A stretch of 64,000 nucleotides of DNA, taken from contig NZ_JAPENX010000002.1 of assembly GCF_026341815.1 (NCBI RefSeq), forward strand, positions 682,001 through 746,000. The letters run 5' to 3'. Below are positions 18,152-26,741 of this stretch, piece after piece. The notes below the pieces were generated by a model. That model was given only the letters and a program-made list of their open reading frames with translations. It did no database searches and was not told the origin of the DNA. Position 1 is the stretch's first letter. Each line of letters begins with the position of its first letter. A program made the translations under genes and the position numbers. This stretch comes from Streptomyces sp. NBC_00572. GTDB taxonomy: Bacteria; Actinomycetota; Actinomycetes; Streptomycetales; Streptomycetaceae.

Positions 18152-18355
18152 ATGGCTAACGGCACCGTGAAGTGGTTCAACGCTGAAAAGGGCTTCGGCT
18201 TCATCGAGCAGGAGGGTGGCGGCCCGGACGTCTTCGCCCACTACTCCAACATCGCCACCTCTGGCTTCCGTGAGCTCCAGGAAGGCCAGAAGGTGACCTT
18301 CGACGTCACGCAGGGCCAGAAGGGCCCCCAGGCGGAGAACATCCTCCCCGCCTGA
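18152..18355 (+). CDS. cspA: Cold-shock protein
   Basis: A 67-residue single cold-shock domain that binds single-stranded RNA and DNA and melts RNA structure. It contains both RNA-binding motifs, KGFGFIE and VFAHY, preceded by the usual MANGTVKWFNAEKG. GAAGGAGAT ends seven bases before the ATG. It is flanked by a leader hairpin and its own terminator, so it is probably made as a short transcript. The DEAD-box helicase gene downstream is a natural functional partner in cold adaptation. Confidence 0.97.
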   Translation: MANGTVKWFNAEKGFGFIEQEGGGPDVFAHYSNIATSGFRELQEGQKVTFDVTQGQKGPQAENILPA

Positions 18356-18374
18356 CGTTGACTCGTCCGACGCA

Positions 18375-18409
18375 GCCGGTGTCCTCACCCGTGTGGTGAG
18401 GGCCCCGGC
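18375..18409 (+). terminator. Terminator of cspA
   Basis: GCCGG/CCGGC outer arms and a perfect inner 7-bp stem, CCTCACC with GGTGAGG around CGTGT, followed by TCGTTGCATTT. It starts 20 bases after the cspA stop. Confidence 0.8.
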
Positions 18410-18589
18410 TCGTTGCATTTCCAGATATTTCAAGCATTCCCAGGCTTTTTCACGGACCGGACGCCGGATTTCATCTCCTCGGCTTGGCCGGATCCGCACG
18501 CTTGTGGCGTTCGGTACGTTCCTGTAATTCATCGGGCCCCGCGGCCCCTCGCGAATTCCTCGAAGCGCACCGTTTCGAGGAAGGTCCCC

Positions 18590-20035
18590 ATGAACAGCAC
18601 GAACCACACAGACCGTACGGACAGGGCACGACGCGCCACCCAGGCGAAGGAAGAATTCGCCGCGCCGGCCGCCGGCACCCCGGCGCTGCCCCCCGCCGCC
18701 ACCTTCGCCGAGCTCGACCTGCCGGCCGAGGTCCTCGACGTCCTCACCCGGCTCGGCGTCGACGAGCCGTTCCCGATCCAGTCCGCCACCCTCCCCGACG
18801 CCCTCGCGGGCCGGGACGTCCTGGGACGCGGACGCACCGGATCCGGCAAGACCCTCGCCTTCGGCCTGCCCCTGCTCGTCCGCGTCGCGGGACGCCGCGC
18901 CGAGGCCCGTAAGCCGCTCGCACTGGTCCTCGTCCCCACCCGCGAGCTGGCCCAGCAGGTCACGGACGCGCTCGCCCCCTTCGCCCAGGCCCTCAAGCTG
19001 CGCCTGGCCACGGTGGTCGGCGGCATGTCGATCGGCCGGCAGGCCACGGCGCTGCGCGACGGGGCCGAGGTCGTGATCGCCACTCCGGGCCGGCTCATGG
19101 ACCTCGTGGAACGCAAGGACTGCCGCCTGGAGCGAGTGGGCGTCACCGTCCTCGACGAGGCCGACCAGATGGCCGACATGGGCTTCATGCCGCAGGTCAC
19201 CGAGCTGCTCGACCGGGTGGGCGGCGAGGGCCAGCGCATGCTGTTCTCCGCCACGCTCGACCGCAACGTCGACCTGCTGGTCGAGCGGTACCTCGACGAC
19301 CCGGTCGTCCACTCCGTCGACCCCTCCTCCGCCACGGTGTCCACGATGGACCACCACGTGCTGCAGGTGCACGGCGCCGACAAGTTCGCCACCGCCACCG
19401 AGATCGCCGCCCGCGACGGGCGGGTCATCATGTTCCTGGCGACGAAGGCGGCCGTCGACCGCTTCACCAAGCACCTCCTCGGCAGCGGTGTCCGCGCCGC
19501 CGCGCTGCACGGCGGGAAGTCCCAGCCGCTGCGGACCCGCACCCTGGACCGCTTCAGGTCCGGCGAGGTCCCTGTCCTCGTCGCCACCAACGTGGCGGCG
19601 CGCGGCATCCACGTCGACGAGCTCGACCTCGTCGTCAACGTCGACCCGCCGGCCGACCACAAGGACTATCTGCACCGCGGCGGGCGCACCGCCCGCGCCG
19701 GCGAATCCGGAGTCGTCGTCACCCTGGTCACCTCCGACGAACGGCGAGACGTGGCCCGGCTGATGGCTGACGCGGGCATCCGCGCCCAGGTCACCCAGGT
19801 CCGGTCGGGCGAGGCGGAGCTGAGCCGTCTCACCGGCGCCCGCACCCCCTCGGGCGTACCCGTCGACGGCGCCGCCCCCAGCCAGGAGGGCACGAAGCGC
19901 GGCGGCGCGGCCTTCCGCGGCATGGGCACCGTCCCGGGCCGCCCCGGCCGCGCCAAGAACGAGTCCCGCAAGGCCGCCGAGGCCCGCAAGACGGCCGAGG
20001 CCAGGCAGGCCGCGCGGATCCGCCGCGGCAAGTGA
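18590..20035 (+). CDS. DEAD-box RNA helicase
   Basis: A 481-residue ATP-dependent RNA helicase. Motifs in order: Q motif (PFPIQSATLPDALAG), motif I GRTGSGKT, PTRELAQQ, TPGR, DEAD in VLDEADQM, SAT, and helicase C-terminal motifs VATNVAARGIHVDEL and HRGGRTARAG. A basic, Ala-rich C-terminal tail follows, as in CsdA/RhlE-type enzymes of actinobacteria. The ATG at 18590 is chosen for the GAGGAAGG just before it. It lies downstream of cspA and likely unwinds structured RNA in cold or in ribosome assembly. Confidence 0.94.
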   Translation: MNSTNHTDRTDRARRATQAKEEFAAPAAGTPALPPAATFAELDLPAEVLDVLTRLGVDEPFPIQSATLPDALAGRDVLGRGRTGSGKTLAFGLPLLVRVAGRRAEARKPLALVLVPTRELAQQVTDALAPFAQALKLRLATVVGGMSIGRQATALRDGAEVVIATPGRLMDLVERKDCRLERVGVTVLDEADQMADMGFMPQVTELLDRVGGEGQRMLFSATLDRNVDLLVERYLDDPVVHSVDPSSATVSTMDHHVLQVHGADKFATATEIAARDGRVIMFLATKAAVDRFTKHLLGSGVRAAALHGGKSQPLRTRTLDRFRSGEVPVLVATNVAARGIHVDELDLVVNVDPPADHKDYLHRGGRTARAGESGVVVTLVTSDERRDVARLMADAGIRAQVTQVRSGEAELSRLTGARTPSGVPVDGAAPSQEGTKRGGAAFRGMGTVPGRPGRAKNESRKAAEARKTAEARQAARIRRGK

Positions 20036-20135
20036 GACCGGCCGGGCCCACGGCTGACGCCGCCGAGGCCGCCCGGTGTCGGCTGTCCCGGCGCCACGGC
20101 GCGCCCCGCTGACCACTTCGCTGTTCACCCTCCAG

Positions 20136-20154
20136 GCGGGCGGCCACCGCCCGC
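20136..20154 (+). terminator. Weak stem-loop between helicase and MazG-like gene
   Basis: GCGGGCG and CGCCCGC form a 7-bp stem around GCCAC, about 100 bases after the helicase stop. There is no T-rich tail, so this is a tentative call. Confidence 0.3.
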
Positions 20155-20209
20155 GCGACACTACCGCCGCGGCCCACCACGCCGCCGGTGGCACACCAGA
20201 GGAGACCTC

Positions 20210-20569
20210 GTGAGGGACGACGACCCGTGGAACACGATCCGTTCGCTCGCCACGCGCTTCGCGGAGTTCGACGCGGAGCGGGGTCTCGCGTCGGAGGAGC
20301 AGTGGACGCTGCAGGTGCTCAAGCTCTCCGAGGAGGTGGGTGAGGCCGCACAGGCCGTCATCGGGGCCCGGGCGTCGAATCCGCGCAAGGGTCGCAGCCA
20401 CGACTGGGAGCAGGTGCAGGAGGAAGTGGTGGACACGGTGATCACCGGCATGGTCGCCCTGGCCCGGATGCGCCCCGACGACGCACCCGAGTTCTTCGCG
20501 GCCGTACTCGCCCGGAAGTCGGCGAAGTTCCTCCCGCGCGACGGCGACCCGGTGGTCACGTCGCGTTGA
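20210..20569 (+). CDS. MazG-like nucleotide pyrophosphohydrolase
   Basis: A 119-residue all-alpha NTP-PPase of the MazG-like superfamily. The metal-binding pattern appears as KLSEEVGEAAQAV followed later by EEVVDTVITGMV. The family cleaves nucleoside triphosphates to monophosphate and pyrophosphate, often as house-cleaning. GTG at 20210 follows AGAGGAGA. The 3' end overlaps the convergent permease gene by 14 bp. Confidence 0.85.
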   Translation: MRDDDPWNTIRSLATRFAEFDAERGLASEEQWTLQVLKLSEEVGEAAQAVIGARASNPRKGRSHDWEQVQEEVVDTVITGMVALARMRPDDAPEFFAAVLARKSAKFLPRDGDPVVTSR

Positions 20570-21785
20570 GCGCCACCGTCGGATGGAGGCGGGAGGCCCG
20601 GACCGCCGGGTAGAGACCGGCGATCACCCCGATCAGGAGGGTGGCCGCCAGGCCGCCGGCGAGGGACCAGGGCGGGACGACCGCCGTCCAGCCCTGGAAC
20701 CGCGCGAATCCGTACGTCGCCGCCGCGCCGAGGAGCGCGCCGGCCGCCCCACCGAGCGCCGACAACAGCAGTGACTCGGTGAGGAACTGGAGCCGGATCG
20801 CATTGCGGGTCGCACCGAGGGAGCGGCGCAGGCCGATCTCCTGACGGCGCTCCAGTACGGAGATGACCATGGTGTTGGCGACCCCGACTCCGCCGACCAG
20901 GAGGGCCACGGCGCCCAGGCCCAGCATCAGGGTCGTCAGGCCCTTGTCGGTGGCGGCCTTGGCGGCCAGCGCGTCCGACGGCCGGGACACCTTGACGCCC
21001 GCCTCGCCGCCGGGGCTGATCGTGCGGGCCAGGATCGCCCGTACGTCCTCCACCGAGGCGTCCGTGGAGCGCTCGAAGACGGTCGTCGGGTGACCGTCGA
21101 AGCCGAAGTGGCGCTCGGCGGCGGGGAATCCGACCATCGCGACCCGGTCGAGGTTCGGGACGAGTTCGATGGGTTTGAGGATGCCGACGACGACCACCCG
21201 GGTGTCGTTCATCATGATCGTCTCGCCGGTGCCGGTGACGCCGAGGCGGTCGGCGGCCACCGCTCCGAGGACCGTGACCGGCAGCCGTTCGCCGGCCGGG
21301 TCCAGCCAGGCGCCCTTGTCGACCTCGCCGCCGAGCGCGGCAAGGAGGTCGATGCGGACGGCCTGGGTGGTGACGCCCGCCGTGCGTTCCTCGGGAACCA
21401 GGTCGCTGCGGCGGATCCGGGCGTCGACGTCACCGGTGCCGGTGGCGTGCTGGACGGGGCCGATGCGCTCGACCATCGCGACCGCGTTCTTGGGGAGTTC
21501 GACCTTCTTTCCCAGGGCGTCCTCACCCGCCTCGGCGGTGAGGAGATTGGTGCCGAGCCGATCGAGCCGGGCCATCAGGTCCGCGCGGCTGGACTCGGAC
21601 AGGCCGACGACCGCGACCATGGTCGCGATGCCGATGGCGATGCCGAGCGCGGACAGCACCACGCGCGCGCGACGCGCGCGAAGACCGACCGCGCCGACCC
21701 GGAAGATGTCTCGGGCGGAGAGACGGGAGGGTTTGAGGGTGCCGTTCAATGGGACGGTGCCGTTCCATTCGAGAGTGCCGTTCAA
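20556..21785 (-). CDS. MacB-type ABC exporter permease
   Basis: A 409-residue FtsX/MacB permease. There is one N-terminal membrane segment (LSALGIAIGIATMVAVVGL), a large extracytoplasmic MacB_PCD region (about 60-250) and three C-terminal segments (GVGVANTMVISVLERRQEIGLRRSLGA and after). It is the last gene of a minus-strand operon with the ATPase and a HlyD-like protein. The TTG start overlaps the ATPase stop and has AAGGAG eight bases before it. The N terminus carries three near-identical hexapeptides (NGTLEW, NGTVPL, NGTLKP) that show as a DNA repeat. Likely exports a peptide, antibiotic or lipid. Confidence 0.9.
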   Translation of the reverse strand: MNGTLEWNGTVPLNGTLKPSRLSARDIFRVGAVGLRARRARVVLSALGIAIGIATMVAVVGLSESSRADLMARLDRLGTNLLTAEAGEDALGKKVELPKNAVAMVERIGPVQHATGTGDVDARIRRSDLVPEERTAGVTTQAVRIDLLAALGGEVDKGAWLDPAGERLPVTVLGAVAADRLGVTGTGETIMMNDTRVVVVGILKPIELVPNLDRVAMVGFPAAERHFGFDGHPTTVFERSTDASVEDVRAILARTISPGGEAGVKVSRPSDALAAKAATDKGLTTLMLGLGAVALLVGGVGVANTMVISVLERRQEIGLRRSLGATRNAIRLQFLTESLLLSALGGAAGALLGAAATYGFARFQGWTAVVPPWSLAGGLAATLLIGVIAGLYPAVRASRLHPTVALNAT

Positions 21786-22564
21786 AGCGAGGCTCCTTCT
21801 CCGGGAAGGGCGCCGCGGGCGTGTCCGGGAAGAGCACCGCGCGCGTCCCCCGGCCGGGCGGCGCGTTCGTCCGAGACGATCTCGCCGTCCTTGAAGCGGA
21901 CCCGACGCGGCAGCGAGTCCGCGATCTCGTTGTCGTGGGTGATCACACAGATGGTGGTGCCGGAGGCGTTCAGCTCGTGCAGCAGCTCCATGACGATCTC
22001 CCCCGAGGCGGTGTCGAGGGCGCCGGTCGGCTCGTCGGCGAGCAGCAGCCGGGGCTCGCCCACCAGGGCGCGGGCGATGGCCACGCGCTGCTTCTCGCCG
22101 CCGGACAGCTCGTTCGGCGTGTGCGCGTGGCGGTGGTCGAGGCGGACCCGGTCGAGCGCGTCCCGCGCCCGCGCCCGGCGTTCCCGCAGCGGCACGCCCG
22201 CGTACAGCAGCCCGTCGGCGACGTTGTCGACGGCGTCGCGCCCCGCCGCCAGGTGGAAGTGCTGGAAGACGAAGCCGATGTGGCGGGCGCGCAGTGCGGA
22301 GAGCCGGTTGTCGGAGAGGGCGGACACGTCGTACCCGGCGATCCGGACGGTGCCGCTGGTGGGCTTGTCGAGGGTGCCCATGACGTGGAGCATCGTGGAC
22401 TTGCCGGAGCCCGAGGGCCCGACGACGGCGAGCAGTTCACCCTCGCCGACGGTCAGGTTCACTCCGCGCAGGGCGTGGACTCCACCGGGGTACGACTTGG
22501 TGGCGTCCCTCAGCTCCACGACGGGGACCGGGGGCTGGAGTGCCCTGACGGCGGCCGGAGTCAT
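21782..22564 (-). CDS. MacB-type ABC exporter ATPase
   Basis: A 260-residue ATP-binding subunit of the LolD/MacB class. Walker A is GPSGSGKST, the signature LSGGEKQRVAIARAL, Walker B LLLADEPTGALD, and the switch histidine is in VITHD. ATG at 22564 overlaps the HlyD-like stop by four bases (ATGA), so the genes are coupled. The C terminus carries a duplicated GDARGALPG/GHARGALPG repeat. It powers the permease encoded next. Confidence 0.93.
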   Translation of the reverse strand: MTPAAVRALQPPVPVVELRDATKSYPGGVHALRGVNLTVGEGELLAVVGPSGSGKSTMLHVMGTLDKPTSGTVRIAGYDVSALSDNRLSALRARHIGFVFQHFHLAAGRDAVDNVADGLLYAGVPLRERRARARDALDRVRLDHRHAHTPNELSGGEKQRVAIARALVGEPRLLLADEPTGALDTASGEIVMELLHELNASGTTICVITHDNEIADSLPRRVRFKDGEIVSDERAARPGDARGALPGHARGALPGEGASL

Positions 22565-23658
22565 GAGGCCGCCATTCCGACCTTCAGGCCTTCCTTCACG
22601 TCCGGGCCGCTGACCTCGATCCGGCCGTCGGCGGTCATGCCCGTCTCCACCCGTATCGTCCTCGTGGTGGTGCCCTGGACGATCTGGAGGCCGTAGCCGC
22701 CGTTCTCGCCGCGGAGGGCGAGGACCGCCTCGACGGGGACCGCGAGGACTCCCTTGCGGGCCTCGCTGACGAACTTCACGCTGGCCGGCGCCCTGGAGTC
22801 CTCGCCGGACGCGGCGCGCGCCCCGCTGTCGAGGACGACCTCGACGACGATGCCTTCCTGCGCGCCCGCGCCGTCCCCGGAGCCGGTCTCCTCGGGGCGT
22901 ACGGTTCCGGCGACGCGCCCGGCCACGGTCTTCCCACTGGGCAGGGTGACCTCCACCTTGGTGCCGGACGCCGTGAGCGCGCCGTCGGTCTGGTCCAGGT
23001 GGGCCCGGACGACGGGCTTGGTGGAGGCGATCGTCAGGACGGGTTCGCCGGGGCCGACCTGGTCGGCGAGCGCGGCGTCGACGGAGACGACCTTGACCTG
23101 GGCGGGCTGGAAGACGACGTCTCCCCTGCCGACCTTGCCGGTGGGCTCGCGGTTCAGGGACTTCTGCCACTGCTTGACGGCGGTCTCGGTGTCCCTGTCG
23201 TACCGCGTGTCGACGTAGAGCCCGGTGCCGTACCCCAAGTCGCGCAGGTTGCGCTCCAGTTGGAGTACGTCGCTGCCCCGGTCGCCCGACTTCATCTCGC
23301 GGAACATCGGGACGGGCCCGTAGAGCAGGGTGACGGGCTTGTCGTTCAGCTCGTACAGCGCCTGCCCCATGGTGAGCGTTCTGCCTTCGGAGGCTGCCAC
23401 GGTGACGGTACCGTCGACGGCGGACTTGACGGGGCGGCGCTGGGCGAAGTCGAGCCGGCCGTCGACGGTCTTGGACTGGACGAGGTCGGTGCGTACGACG
23501 ATCGCGGTGGCGGGCGGCAGATCGCCGCCCTTCCCGGACGCGGCGCCGTCGCCCCGGCCGTCGCCGAGGATGTCGACATCGGCGATGAACACGACTCCCC
23601 CGGTGACGGCGGCGGCCGTCACCGCGCCGAGCACGCGGAGGGCGGTGCGGCGCTTCAC
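22561..23658 (-). CDS. HlyD/MacA-like adaptor with peptidoglycan-binding domain
   Basis: A 365-residue protein with an N-terminal signal anchor (LRVLGAVTAAAVTGGVVFIA). It has a lipoyl/barrel-sandwich half (KSAVDGTVTVAASEGRTLTMGQALYEL), an inserted PG_binding_1 domain (GDRGSDVLQLERNLRDLGYG) and a beta-barrel and C-terminal region with QIVQGTTTRTIRVETGM. Actinobacterial adaptors of this type serve MacB-like exporters and reach into the wall. GTG at 23658 overlaps the lipoprotein stop by four bases. An Asp/Gly-rich loop follows the anchor. Confidence 0.88.
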   Translation of the reverse strand: MKRRTALRVLGAVTAAAVTGGVVFIADVDILGDGRGDGAASGKGGDLPPATAIVVRTDLVQSKTVDGRLDFAQRRPVKSAVDGTVTVAASEGRTLTMGQALYELNDKPVTLLYGPVPMFREMKSGDRGSDVLQLERNLRDLGYGTGLYVDTRYDRDTETAVKQWQKSLNREPTGKVGRGDVVFQPAQVKVVSVDAALADQVGPGEPVLTIASTKPVVRAHLDQTDGALTASGTKVEVTLPSGKTVAGRVAGTVRPEETGSGDGAGAQEGIVVEVVLDSGARAASGEDSRAPASVKFVSEARKGVLAVPVEAVLALRGENGGYGLQIVQGTTTRTIRVETGMTADGRIEVSGPDVKEGLKVGMAAS

Positions 23659-24320
23659 TGCATGCCGTCCAGACCGTCGAGCAGCTTCGTCTTGCACGCC
23701 TCGCGAGCCTGCTTGTACGCCGGCGAGTCGCCGTCGATGGTCGGGGAGGCGGGGTTCGGGTCGCCGCCCGGCTGGGCGTTGCCGCCGCTCATGGTCGGGT
23801 TGGTGAACCGGGAGACGCCGTTGTCGCGCATGCACTTGGCGTGCGCGAGCATCGACTCGTAGTCCTTCTGCTGGTCCCGCTTGGGCTCGGCCAGCATGGC
23901 CTTCTGGAGTTCGTCGACGCAGACACCGTTCTTGCCACCCTTGGCGGCCTCCATCTGGCCGGGCCGGGAGGAGATCTCCTCGACCTTCCCCCAGTCGAGG
24001 TGACCGCTGAGCTTGGGGTCCGGGAAGTCCTTGTAGCCGCCCTTGACGCGCATGCACCGGACGTAGGCCAGCTGGGCGTCGTAGAAGGCGCTCTTCCCGG
24101 CGGGCCGGGTGCTGGGGGTGCCGGCGTCGTCGGCGGACGGCGAGGCGGTGGTGGTCTCCGGCACGGAGGCGATGTCGTCGTTCTTCTGGGTTCCACGGGC
24201 GCTGTCGTCACCGCTGCCGCAGGCCGCGGAGAGGACGAGGACGGGGAGCGCGGCGAGGGCGGTGAGGCGCAGCCGGGCAGTGGCACGGGAGGTGGCACGG
24301 GAAGGTGTCTTCGGGCTCAT
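23655..24320 (-). CDS. Lipoprotein of the exporter operon
   Basis: A 221-residue lipoprotein: the signal LTALAALPVLVLSAAC has a clear lipobox (LSAAC, Cys about residue 33). The mature part has two short repeats around a CMR motif, YVRCMRVKGGYKDFPDP and HAKCMRDNGVSRFTNP, and further cysteines near the end. This duplicated CM(R/V)..G..DFPDP pattern is common in actinobacterial proteins beside MacAB-like exporters; its job is unknown. First gene of the operon, divergent from the response regulator gene over 133 bp. Confidence 0.8.
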   Translation of the reverse strand: MSPKTPSRATSRATARLRLTALAALPVLVLSAACGSGDDSARGTQKNDDIASVPETTTASPSADDAGTPSTRPAGKSAFYDAQLAYVRCMRVKGGYKDFPDPKLSGHLDWGKVEEISSRPGQMEAAKGGKNGVCVDELQKAMLAEPKRDQQKDYESMLAHAKCMRDNGVSRFTNPTMSGGNAQPGGDPNPASPTIDGDSPAYKQAREACKTKLLDGLDGMQ

Positions 24321-24440
24321 GACCACCACCCTCGTCAGGCCACGTGATGGCGATTCCATGGCGACATGATGAGAACGTAACAATGCCCCCGACCTGCGCA
24401 TCGACCCCTGCCGGGAGGACGGAGCGGCGCTCGCGGCACC

Positions 24441-24446
24441 CATAAT
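24441..24446 (+). promoter_or_regulatory. Candidate -10 of a leaderless response-regulator transcript
   Basis: CATAAT ends seven bases before the ATG of the response regulator, which would put the transcription start at or next to the A of the start codon. No Shine-Dalgarno sequence precedes this ATG, which agrees with a leaderless mRNA. Confidence 0.45.
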
Positions 24447-24453
24447 CGACCGT

Positions 24454-25149
24454 ATGCCGCATGTACTGCTGATCGAGGACGACGCGTCCGTACGGGACGG
24501 AATGGAGCTCGTGCTGCGCCGGCACGGGTACGACGTCGACACGGCGGCCACCGGTGAGGAGGCGCTCGCGCTGCTCGACGCCCCGGGCGGCGGCCAGGTC
24601 GAGCTGGCCGTCCTCGACCTGATGCTGCCGGGGATGAACGGCTTCGAGGTGTGCCGCCGCATCCGCGCCCGTACGACCACGCTTCCGGTGATCATGCTGA
24701 CCGCGCGTGGGGACGACCACGACATCGTGACGGGCCTGGAGGCGGGCGCCGACGACTACGTGGTGAAGCCGGTCACCGCGCCCGTCCTGGAAGCCCGCAT
24801 CCGGGCGGCCCTGCGGCGGGCGGAACCGGCCGGGCCGTCGCGGACCGGCGACGGCGACCTCGCGGGCCTGGTGATCGACCGCGCCGGTCTCACCGTCACC
24901 AAGTACGGTGTCACGATCCCGCTGCCGCCCACCGAACTGCGGCTGCTCCTGGAACTGTCGGCCTCCCCGGGCCGGGTGTTCAGCCGCGAGCAGCTCCTCG
25001 AATCGGTCTGGGACCACACGTTCCTCGGTGACTCCCGGCTGGTGGACGCCGCGGTCGGCCGACTGCGGGCCAAGCTGGAGGACGTACCGGCGAGGCCGCG
25101 CTACGTCCAGACGGTGCGGGGCTTCGGCTACCGCTTCGGACCGCTGTGA
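24454..25149 (+). CDS. OmpR-family response regulator
   Basis: A 231-residue DNA-binding response regulator. The receiver has the acidic pocket EDD (8-10), phospho-accepting Asp55 in VLDLMLPGMNG and Lys in VVKPVTAPVLEARI. The C-terminal winged helix includes PTELRLLLELSASPGRVFSREQL and VQTVRGFGYRFGPL. The gene overlaps the downstream kinase by four bases and lies divergent from the exporter operon, so control of that exporter is likely by context. Confidence 0.95.
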   Translation: MPHVLLIEDDASVRDGMELVLRRHGYDVDTAATGEEALALLDAPGGGQVELAVLDLMLPGMNGFEVCRRIRARTTTLPVIMLTARGDDHDIVTGLEAGADDYVVKPVTAPVLEARIRAALRRAEPAGPSRTGDGDLAGLVIDRAGLTVTKYGVTIPLPPTELRLLLELSASPGRVFSREQLLESVWDHTFLGDSRLVDAAVGRLRAKLEDVPARPRYVQTVRGFGYRFGPL

Positions 25150-26741
25150 GCCGCGGAAAGGGCGCTGGGCTCACCGATACCGGCACCGGAACCGGCACTC
25201 GCACCGGAACCGATTCCGGCCCCGGCAATGGCAAGGGCAATGGCCCCGGCGGGCGTGGCGCGCCCCCGAAGCGGCGCTCCCGGCGGCTCGTCGGCGGGCT
25301 GCGGACCCGGCTCGTCGTGACGTTCGTCGTCGTCGCGCTCATCAGCGCGGTCACCGCGACCGCGCTCGCCTACCGGGACGCGCGCACCGCCGTCCTGCGG
25401 CGCGCCCAGGACGCCGCCGTGAACGACGTGCGGACGCGGGTCACCGCGGTCGCCGCCGACTTCGACCTGCCGCCCGACCAGCGGTCGCTCTCCCGGTTCG
25501 CGTCGAAGGTCTCGGACGGCCTCGGCGCCCGCATCGTGGTCGCCCGCTACCACGACCTCGCCGCGGTGTCCGATGCGCTCGCCGACACGGACGGCAGAAT
25601 CACCGTCGAGCTGCGCACCGCCGTGCGGGCCGGGGACGGGACCCGGTTCCAGCGGGTGATGTGGCGGGGCGAGCCGTATCTGGTGGTCGGCATGCCCGTG
25701 ACGTACGCGGACGGGGACCGCCGTTTCTCCGGATTGGAAGTCTTCGTGATCACCGATCTGCGGGCCGAACGCGACGACGCCGCCGCCCTGCTGGACTCGG
25801 TGCGGGCGGGCATCCTGCCGGTGGTGGTGCTGGCGGCCGTCCTGGCGTTGCTGGCCGCCGGAACGGTCCTCCGTCCCGTGCGGAAGCTGGGCCGGGCCAC
25901 GCGCGGGCTCGCGGAGGGCGATCTCGGCAGCAGGGTCGCGGTCACGGGGCACGACGAGCTGGCCGACCTGGCACGGACGTTCAACGAGACGGCGGACGCC
26001 CTTCAGGCCTCCGACGCGCGGCTGCGCGAGCAGGAGGCGAAGGCGCGCCGCTTCGTGGCGGACGTGTCGCACGAACTGCGCACACCGCTGGCGGCGATGA
26101 CGATGGTCGCGACCGTCCTGGAAGAGGACGCCGATCAGCTGCCGCCGGACGCGGCGCGGGCGGCCCGCACCGTGGGCGCGGAGACGGCACGGCTCTCGCG
26201 GCTCGTCGAGGACCTGATGGAGATCTCCCGCTTCGACGCGAACGCGGTCCGGCTGAACGCGGCGGAGACGGATCTCGCCGATACGGTACGGGCGTCGCTC
26301 GCGGTGCGCGGTTGGACGGACCGGGTGGGGGTCCACCTAGACGAAGGCGTACGGGCGGTGGTCGACCGGCGCCGCGTCGATGTGATCGTGGCCAACCTGG
26401 TGGGCAACGCACTGCGGCACGGAGCCCCGCCGGTCACCGTGACCCTCGGCACGACCACGGCAGCGGACGGGGAGTGGGTGACGGTGGAGGTCTCCGACCA
26501 CGGCCCGGGGCTGCCGGCAGAGGCCCGGGAGCGGGTCTTCGACCGGTTCTACAAGGCGGACACGGCCCGCACGCGGAGTGCGGCCGACACCACCGGGCAG
26601 GGCAGCGGCCTCGGCACCGCGATCGCCCTGGAGAACGCGCGGCTGCACGGCGGCACGATCGACGTCGCGGAAGGACCTGAGGGCGGTGCCGTGTTCACCC
26701 TGCGGCTGCCCCTGCGGCGTACGGAAGAGGGAGCGGAGTGA
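25146..26741 (+). CDS. Sensor histidine kinase
   Basis: A 531-residue membrane kinase. A long Gly/Thr-rich N terminus with GT repeats precedes the first membrane segment (LVVTFVVVALISAVTATALA), then a sensor domain of about 130 residues and a second segment (ILPVVVLAAVLALLAAGTVL). HAMP, H-box VSHELRTPLAAM, N-box VANLVGNALRHG and G-boxes DHGPGLP and GQGSGLGTAIA follow. It should phosphorylate the regulator encoded just upstream. Its 3' end overlaps the lipoprotein gene by four bases. Confidence 0.94.
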   Translation: MSRGKGAGLTDTGTGTGTRTGTDSGPGNGKGNGPGGRGAPPKRRSRRLVGGLRTRLVVTFVVVALISAVTATALAYRDARTAVLRRAQDAAVNDVRTRVTAVAADFDLPPDQRSLSRFASKVSDGLGARIVVARYHDLAAVSDALADTDGRITVELRTAVRAGDGTRFQRVMWRGEPYLVVGMPVTYADGDRRFSGLEVFVITDLRAERDDAAALLDSVRAGILPVVVLAAVLALLAAGTVLRPVRKLGRATRGLAEGDLGSRVAVTGHDELADLARTFNETADALQASDARLREQEAKARRFVADVSHELRTPLAAMTMVATVLEEDADQLPPDAARAARTVGAETARLSRLVEDLMEISRFDANAVRLNAAETDLADTVRASLAVRGWTDRVGVHLDEGVRAVVDRRRVDVIVANLVGNALRHGAPPVTVTLGTTTAADGEWVTVEVSDHGPGLPAEARERVFDRFYKADTARTRSAADTTGQGSGLGTAIALENARLHGGTIDVAEGPEGGAVFTLRLPLRRTEEGAE

